From Calditrichaeota bacterium AABM5.125.24 (GTDB taxonomy: Bacteria; Electryoneota; AABM5-125-24; Hatepunaeales; Hatepunaeaceae): a stretch of 8,251 nt of DNA. Positions within the stretch are counted from its first letter, which is position 1; each line of letters begins with the position of its first letter. The position numbers were made by a program, and so were the translations under genes. The stretch covers positions 1-8,251 of the forward strand of contig MWJR01000036.1 of assembly GCA_002127415.1 (NCBI GenBank), written 5' to 3'. Shown piece after piece: positions 5,411 to 8,251 of this stretch. The notes below the pieces were generated by a model that saw only the letters and a list, made by a program, of their open reading frames with translations, had not been told where the DNA came from and made no database searches.

Positions 5411-6169
5411 ATGCGGGAAGCGTTGACAATGTGGCGTCACACCCAGATGGTGGTGCTGACCGCGGTTACGGCGGCGGTATATGCCGCACTGCTCATCCCG
5501 TTCAAGGGTTTTCAGATTATTCCGGGGCTGTCTGAGATCCGGCCGGCATCCGTAGTTCCGGTGCTGTTCGGATGGCTGTTCGGCCCTGCGGGTGCCTGGG
5601 GCGCTGCGATTGGCAATCTCATCGGCGATTTCTTCGGGACTCTCGGCATCGGGAGCCTGTTCGGAATGGTCGGAAACTTCTGCTTCGCAATGAGTGCCTA
5701 TAAGGTATTCGACGCCCTCCATAGCCCTCAGACTGAAGGCGGAGCCGCTTCTGGCAGTCCGGTGTTTGCGGGTGGGTTCTCGTCTCTGGTGGCTGCCGCT
5801 TCATGTGCGCTGATAATAGGTTGGGGGCTTGATCTCCTGCGACTTATGCCGTTCGGAGCCCTCGGCGGCGTGATATTCATCAACAACAGCATCTTTGCGG
5901 TCCTGGTAGCGCCGTTTCTGTTCGTTCCGATGCAACGCCGGGTGGTCAGACTGGGGCTGAACTGGCGCGATCTTATCCCTGCGGAGGATCGTTCCAGACG
6001 ACCGGCCTTCAGAATTGGGGCTGTCCTTATCGCTGTCGGTTCGCTGGGAGGTCTGACCCTCGGGCTGGCACTGCACTTGTCGGGTGCTGCCGAGGCCGGA
6101 TCGCTGGTGGTGGCGCTCGGATTGGTGCCGTTCATCATCCTGATCTTCGTCGGTTATCTTCTGGCCTGA
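5411..6169 (+). CDS. ECF transporter S component-like membrane protein
   Basis: Integral membrane protein, probably the substrate-binding subunit of an energy-coupling-factor importer for a vitamin or other micronutrient. Hydrophobic segments: residues 11-30; 46-72, with the RPASVVPVLFGWLFGPAGAWGAAIGNLIGDFFG block typical of ECF S proteins; 80-100; about 120-142; about 148-174; then a cytosolic loop (QRRVVRLGLNWRDLIPAEDRSRRP); then two more at about 202-222 and 230-252. At 252 aa it is longer than most S proteins (about 180-200), and the last two segments look like an extension. The substrate cannot be read from the sequence; no riboswitch is recognisable upstream. The ATG at 5411 lies directly after a repeat tract with no ribosome binding site. 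The ATG at 5429 (MWRHTQMVV) follows GCGGGAAG and may be the true start. The fused EcfA-type gene follows 243 bp downstream, supporting the assignment. Confidence 0.75.
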   Translation: MREALTMWRHTQMVVLTAVTAAVYAALLIPFKGFQIIPGLSEIRPASVVPVLFGWLFGPAGAWGAAIGNLIGDFFGTLGIGSLFGMVGNFCFAMSAYKVFDALHSPQTEGGAASGSPVFAGGFSSLVAAASCALIIGWGLDLLRLMPFGALGGVIFINNSIFAVLVAPFLFVPMQRRVVRLGLNWRDLIPAEDRSRRPAFRIGAVLIAVGSLGGLTLGLALHLSGAAEAGSLVVALGLVPFIILIFVGYLLA

Positions 6170-6219
6170 AATAATGGATAATGGGCAGTGAACAATGAAT
6201 AGTGAACCATAATGATGGA
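6170..6219 (+). repeat. Low-complexity AATGGATAATGAACAATGAA-like tract
   Basis: A degenerate run of (A)ATGRAYAATG units begins at the stop codon of the S-component gene and contains several stop codons. A reverse-orientation version (TTCATCATTTATCA) occurs near 6390, just before the next gene. Confidence 0.4.
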
Positions 6220-6248
6220 TTGACTTTTCGGTAGTGTCCAGGAATAAT
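6220..6248 (+). promoter_or_regulatory. Candidate promoter of the fused EcfA gene
   Basis: TTGACT (6220-6225), a 17-nt spacer and AATAAT (6243-6248) fit a sigma-70 promoter. Transcription would start near 6255, giving a leader of about 160 nt that contains both hairpins at 6258-6313. This would let the ATPase gene be expressed apart from the S-component gene. Confidence 0.4.
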
Positions 6249-6257
6249 TGATATGGG

Positions 6258-6313
6258 GTAGTCGCGGTTGTCCTCAACCGCGACACAGTCGGGGCTGATA
6301 CAGCCCCGACTAC
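6258..6313. repeat. Inverted pair of GTAG hairpins (REPIN-like)
   Basis: Two perfect stem-loops stand face to face. The first is GTAG (6258-6261) followed by TCGCGGTTG (6262-6270) pairing with CAACCGCGA (6275-6283), loop TCCT. The second is an 11-bp stem, AGTCGGGGCTG (6287-6297) with CAGCCCCGACT (6301-6311), loop ATA, ending in CTAC (6310-6313), which is GTAG on the minus strand. Opposed REP hairpins with GTAG at the outer ends are the standard REPIN layout. They sit in the spacer before the ATPase gene, within its predicted leader. No T runs follow. Confidence 0.65.
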
Positions 6314-6412
6314 AGTTCTTCAACAAACTGTTATCTAATAACTTACTATACCGTCGCAACTAATCAAGAGCACCACCAATTTTTCGTCGTTCATCATTTA
6401 TCAACCCTCCAG

Positions 6413-8083
6413 ATGGAACCCATCCTCAAGTTAAGCTCCACCACCTTCACTCACCGCAGAGCCGCTGCCCCGGCTCTAAGAAAGATAGACCTCACAGTTC
6501 AGGCCGGTGAGTCGATTCTGCTTCTGGGCTGCACCGGAGCCGGCAAATCGACCCTCGGGCAGGTTGTGACAGGACTGGCGCCGGAATTCGTGCGGGGAGG
6601 ACTCGAAGGGCGGATCGAGCTGAACGGGGAGGACTTCACCAGGCGTTCCTCCCGGGATAGGACTCACCTGGTGGGTATCGTCTTCCAGGACTTCGAGCCG
6701 CAGCTTTTCAGCTCCAGTGTGCTGCTCGAGGCCGCTTTCTACCCGGAGTCGCTCGGTCTGCCGCGCGATGAGATCGTCCGGCGAGTGGAACGCTGGCTGG
6801 GTCGGTTTGGTCTGGCGGGCTTTGAGCGCCGTGCGCCCTACGAGCTGTCTGGCGGGCAGCAGCAGCGGCTGGTCCTGGCATCGGTTGCCAGCGGCCAGAC
6901 ACCGCTGATGATCCTCGATGAGGCAGGAACCGACCTCGATCCAGCCGCCCGCGCAGAGCTCTACCAGGGGGATCTGATGGAGGAACAGGCCCGTGTAGTG
7001 GCCGATTGCTGGGCAGAATCTCCCGCGGCCTTCGATCGAGTGGTCGTCCTTGACAAAGGGGGGATTGTCGCTGAGGGTTCCCCTCTGGATGTGCTGTCTG
7101 ATATAGGATTACTCCGAAAATCCGGCTTAAGACCGCCCCATCTCATCGAACTCTTCGACCGTCTCAACCTGCCGGACCCGACCCTTGATGTGGATGAAGC
7201 TTTTAATAAACTCAAGTCCCTTGTCGATAGAGAGCGGTTGCCGGAACAATCCTCTGTCGAGTCCTATGGCAGCGCCTCTTCGGTTCTCGAAATTGAGGGA
7301 CTTTCGTTTTCTTATCCCGGTGGAGGGTGTGCGCTTGCCGGTGTATCGGCTGATGCGTGTGAGGGTGAGTTCATCGCTGTGGTCGGGCCGAACGGCGGCG
7401 GCAAGACAACGTTGCTTAAGCTTGTCAGAGGATTGCTCAAGCCCTCGCAGGGTCGGGTCATCTGGCGGGGCGGTGAGGTTCAACCCAGGCGACTTAAGAG
7501 ACTTGCCGGTGAGATTGGCTATGTGTTTCAGAATCCCGACCATCAGCTCTTCGCAGAGACGGTGCTGGACGAGGTCTCAATGGGGGTGCGCTGGACCGGC
7601 TGCAGCGGGTCCGAAGTGAGGTCTCGCACCGAGGAGGCGCTGCACGCCGTCGGGCTGAATGGACGTGAAGAGGATGACCCGTTTGTCTTGACGCGTGGAG
7701 ACCGGCAGAAGCTGGCCGTGGCAACCGTGCTGGCGCTGAAACCCGGACTGCTCCTTCTCGACGAGCCTACCACCGGTCTCGATTATCGCGAGCTGACCGG
7801 GCTTCTGGAGCTCTGCAGCCAATTGGTTAAGCAGGGGCATACAATCCTGGCTGCTACCCATAACCTCGACGTCCTGTGCAGATACGCCTCACGAGTCTGG
7901 GTGGTGAACGAGGGGAGGATAATTTTTAACTGTTCACCACGAGCCCTGTTCGAACATCCCGAGCTTATAAACACTGCACATCTGACCGAACCTGAGATTG
8001 TCACTCTGTCAAAGAGACTCGGTCTCCCGACGGCTCTGACGGTGGATGAGTTATTACTATTAATCAGGGCGACTAATAGTTGA
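6413..8083 (+). CDS. ecfA: Fused double-ATPase ECF transporter protein (EcfA-EcfA type)
   Basis: Cytosolic ABC ATPase powering an ECF importer; two nucleotide-binding domains in one 556-aa chain replace the usual EcfA1/EcfA2 pair. Domain 1 (about 5-228): Walker A GCTGAGKST (K45), Q-loop FQDFEPQLFS (Q92), signature LSGGQ (145-149), Walker B LMILDE (E170), D-loop DLDP. Domain 2 (about 290-505): Walker A GPNGGGKTT (K331), Q-loop FQNPDHQLFAETV (Q373), signature-position LTRGDRQ (426-432), Walker B LLLLDE (E451), D-loop GLDY, H-loop ATHNLD (H483). The H-loop His of domain 1 is absent: the expected stretch reads VVADCWAES (195-203). FQxxxxQLF is characteristic of ECF ATPases. The ATG at 6413 has no Shine-Dalgarno sequence (CCCTCCAG precedes it), and no better in-frame start is seen. 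The S-component-like gene lies upstream; no EcfT is visible in the 168 bp that follow. Confidence 0.93.
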   Translation: MEPILKLSSTTFTHRRAAAPALRKIDLTVQAGESILLLGCTGAGKSTLGQVVTGLAPEFVRGGLEGRIELNGEDFTRRSSRDRTHLVGIVFQDFEPQLFSSSVLLEAAFYPESLGLPRDEIVRRVERWLGRFGLAGFERRAPYELSGGQQQRLVLASVASGQTPLMILDEAGTDLDPAARAELYQGDLMEEQARVVADCWAESPAAFDRVVVLDKGGIVAEGSPLDVLSDIGLLRKSGLRPPHLIELFDRLNLPDPTLDVDEAFNKLKSLVDRERLPEQSSVESYGSASSVLEIEGLSFSYPGGGCALAGVSADACEGEFIAVVGPNGGGKTTLLKLVRGLLKPSQGRVIWRGGEVQPRRLKRLAGEIGYVFQNPDHQLFAETVLDEVSMGVRWTGCSGSEVRSRTEEALHAVGLNGREEDDPFVLTRGDRQKLAVATVLALKPGLLLLDEPTTGLDYRELTGLLELCSQLVKQGHTILAATHNLDVLCRYASRVWVVNEGRIIFNCSPRALFEHPELINTAHLTEPEIVTLSKRLGLPTALTVDELLLLIRATNS

Positions 8084-8101
8084 CAGCGCAAACTCCTTAA
8101 G

Positions 8102-8127
8102 TCCCCCCCTGCTACTGCAGGGGGGGA
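8102..8127. terminator. Strong GC hairpin after the ATPase gene, no T run
   Basis: CCCCCCCTGC (8103-8112) pairs perfectly with GCAGGGGGGG (8117-8126) around TACT, and T8102-A8127 adds one more pair. It begins 19 nt after the stop codon. A run of nine G follows at 8132-8140 instead of T residues, so classical intrinsic termination is doubtful; it may be a 3' stabiliser or a dispersed repeat. Confidence 0.4.
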
Positions 8128-8176
8128 GTAAGGGGGGGGGCTGAAAGTGTAAGCTATTACCTGCACCTCTTAATAC

Positions 8177-8204
8177 TATACATAGCGTTGTATATTTATG
8201 CGCA
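8177..8204 (+). promoter_or_regulatory. Palindromic site C, inverted copy of the repeat at 2884-2911
   Basis: These 28 bp are identical to the reverse complement of 2884-2911, including the dyad TATACA-TAGCGT-TGTATA (8177-8194) and the TATATT -10-like box (8191-8196). The -35 position (TCTTAA) is weak. It points rightward, towards whatever lies beyond the window. The remaining 8205-8251 hold no start codon in a long frame that I can support. Confidence 0.45.
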
Positions 8205-8251
8205 TTCATTAACTCATCATTCCGGCTTTCCAGTTTGTCCGAGAATTGCTT

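Noticed and set aside
8103..8140. G-quadruplex in the G-rich stretch after the ATPase gene
   Set aside because: There are only two long G runs, and the first is paired with the C run of a strong hairpin; four separated G tracts are not present.

Overview
This window reads as ordinary bacterial chromosome with GC-rich genes and clearly AT-rich, repeat-laden gaps. The organism is probably a diderm: there is a lipobox-bearing lipoprotein, a zinc-type glutamyl-tRNA synthetase and a XerD recombinase. The spacers, full of ATGATGAA-like tracts, GTAG hairpins and palindromes, resemble those of uncultivated FCB-group or candidate-phylum genomes. That placement is an impression, not a measurement.

Layout. 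Positions 1-3639 are coded on the minus strand: gltX (its 3' end runs off the left edge), xerD, then pgeF (YfiH/laccase-domain family). The 282-bp gltX-xerD gap holds two GTAG-type hairpins in opposite orientation. The 508-bp xerD-pgeF gap holds several hairpins, a 34-bp perfect palindrome, a promoter-like repeat and a possible 38-codon gene with a strong ribosome binding site. From 3885 the coding switches to the plus strand: a predicted lipoprotein with a glutamine-amidotransferase-like fold, a 125-aa protein of unknown function with a basic tail, a membrane protein resembling an ECF-transporter S component, and a fused two-ATPase EcfA-type protein. Spacers of 100-240 bp separate these genes, so they do not form a tight operon.

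How the genes relate. The last two genes probably give the substrate-binding and energising parts of an energy-coupling-factor vitamin or micronutrient importer. The third essential part, EcfT, is not in the window. The other genes are housekeeping functions (tRNA charging, chromosome dimer resolution, purine or cell-wall quality control) without an evident shared pathway.

No obviously new multi-gene system was found. The better leads are: a near-palindromic TATACA-N6-TGTAWA site present three times and pointing at downstream genes; a gltX start that appears to be AUA; inverted GTAG-hairpin pairs of the REP/REPIN type; a lipoprotein whose amidotransferase nucleophile position is Gly; and a fused EcfA whose two degenerate motifs fall in the same ATP site.
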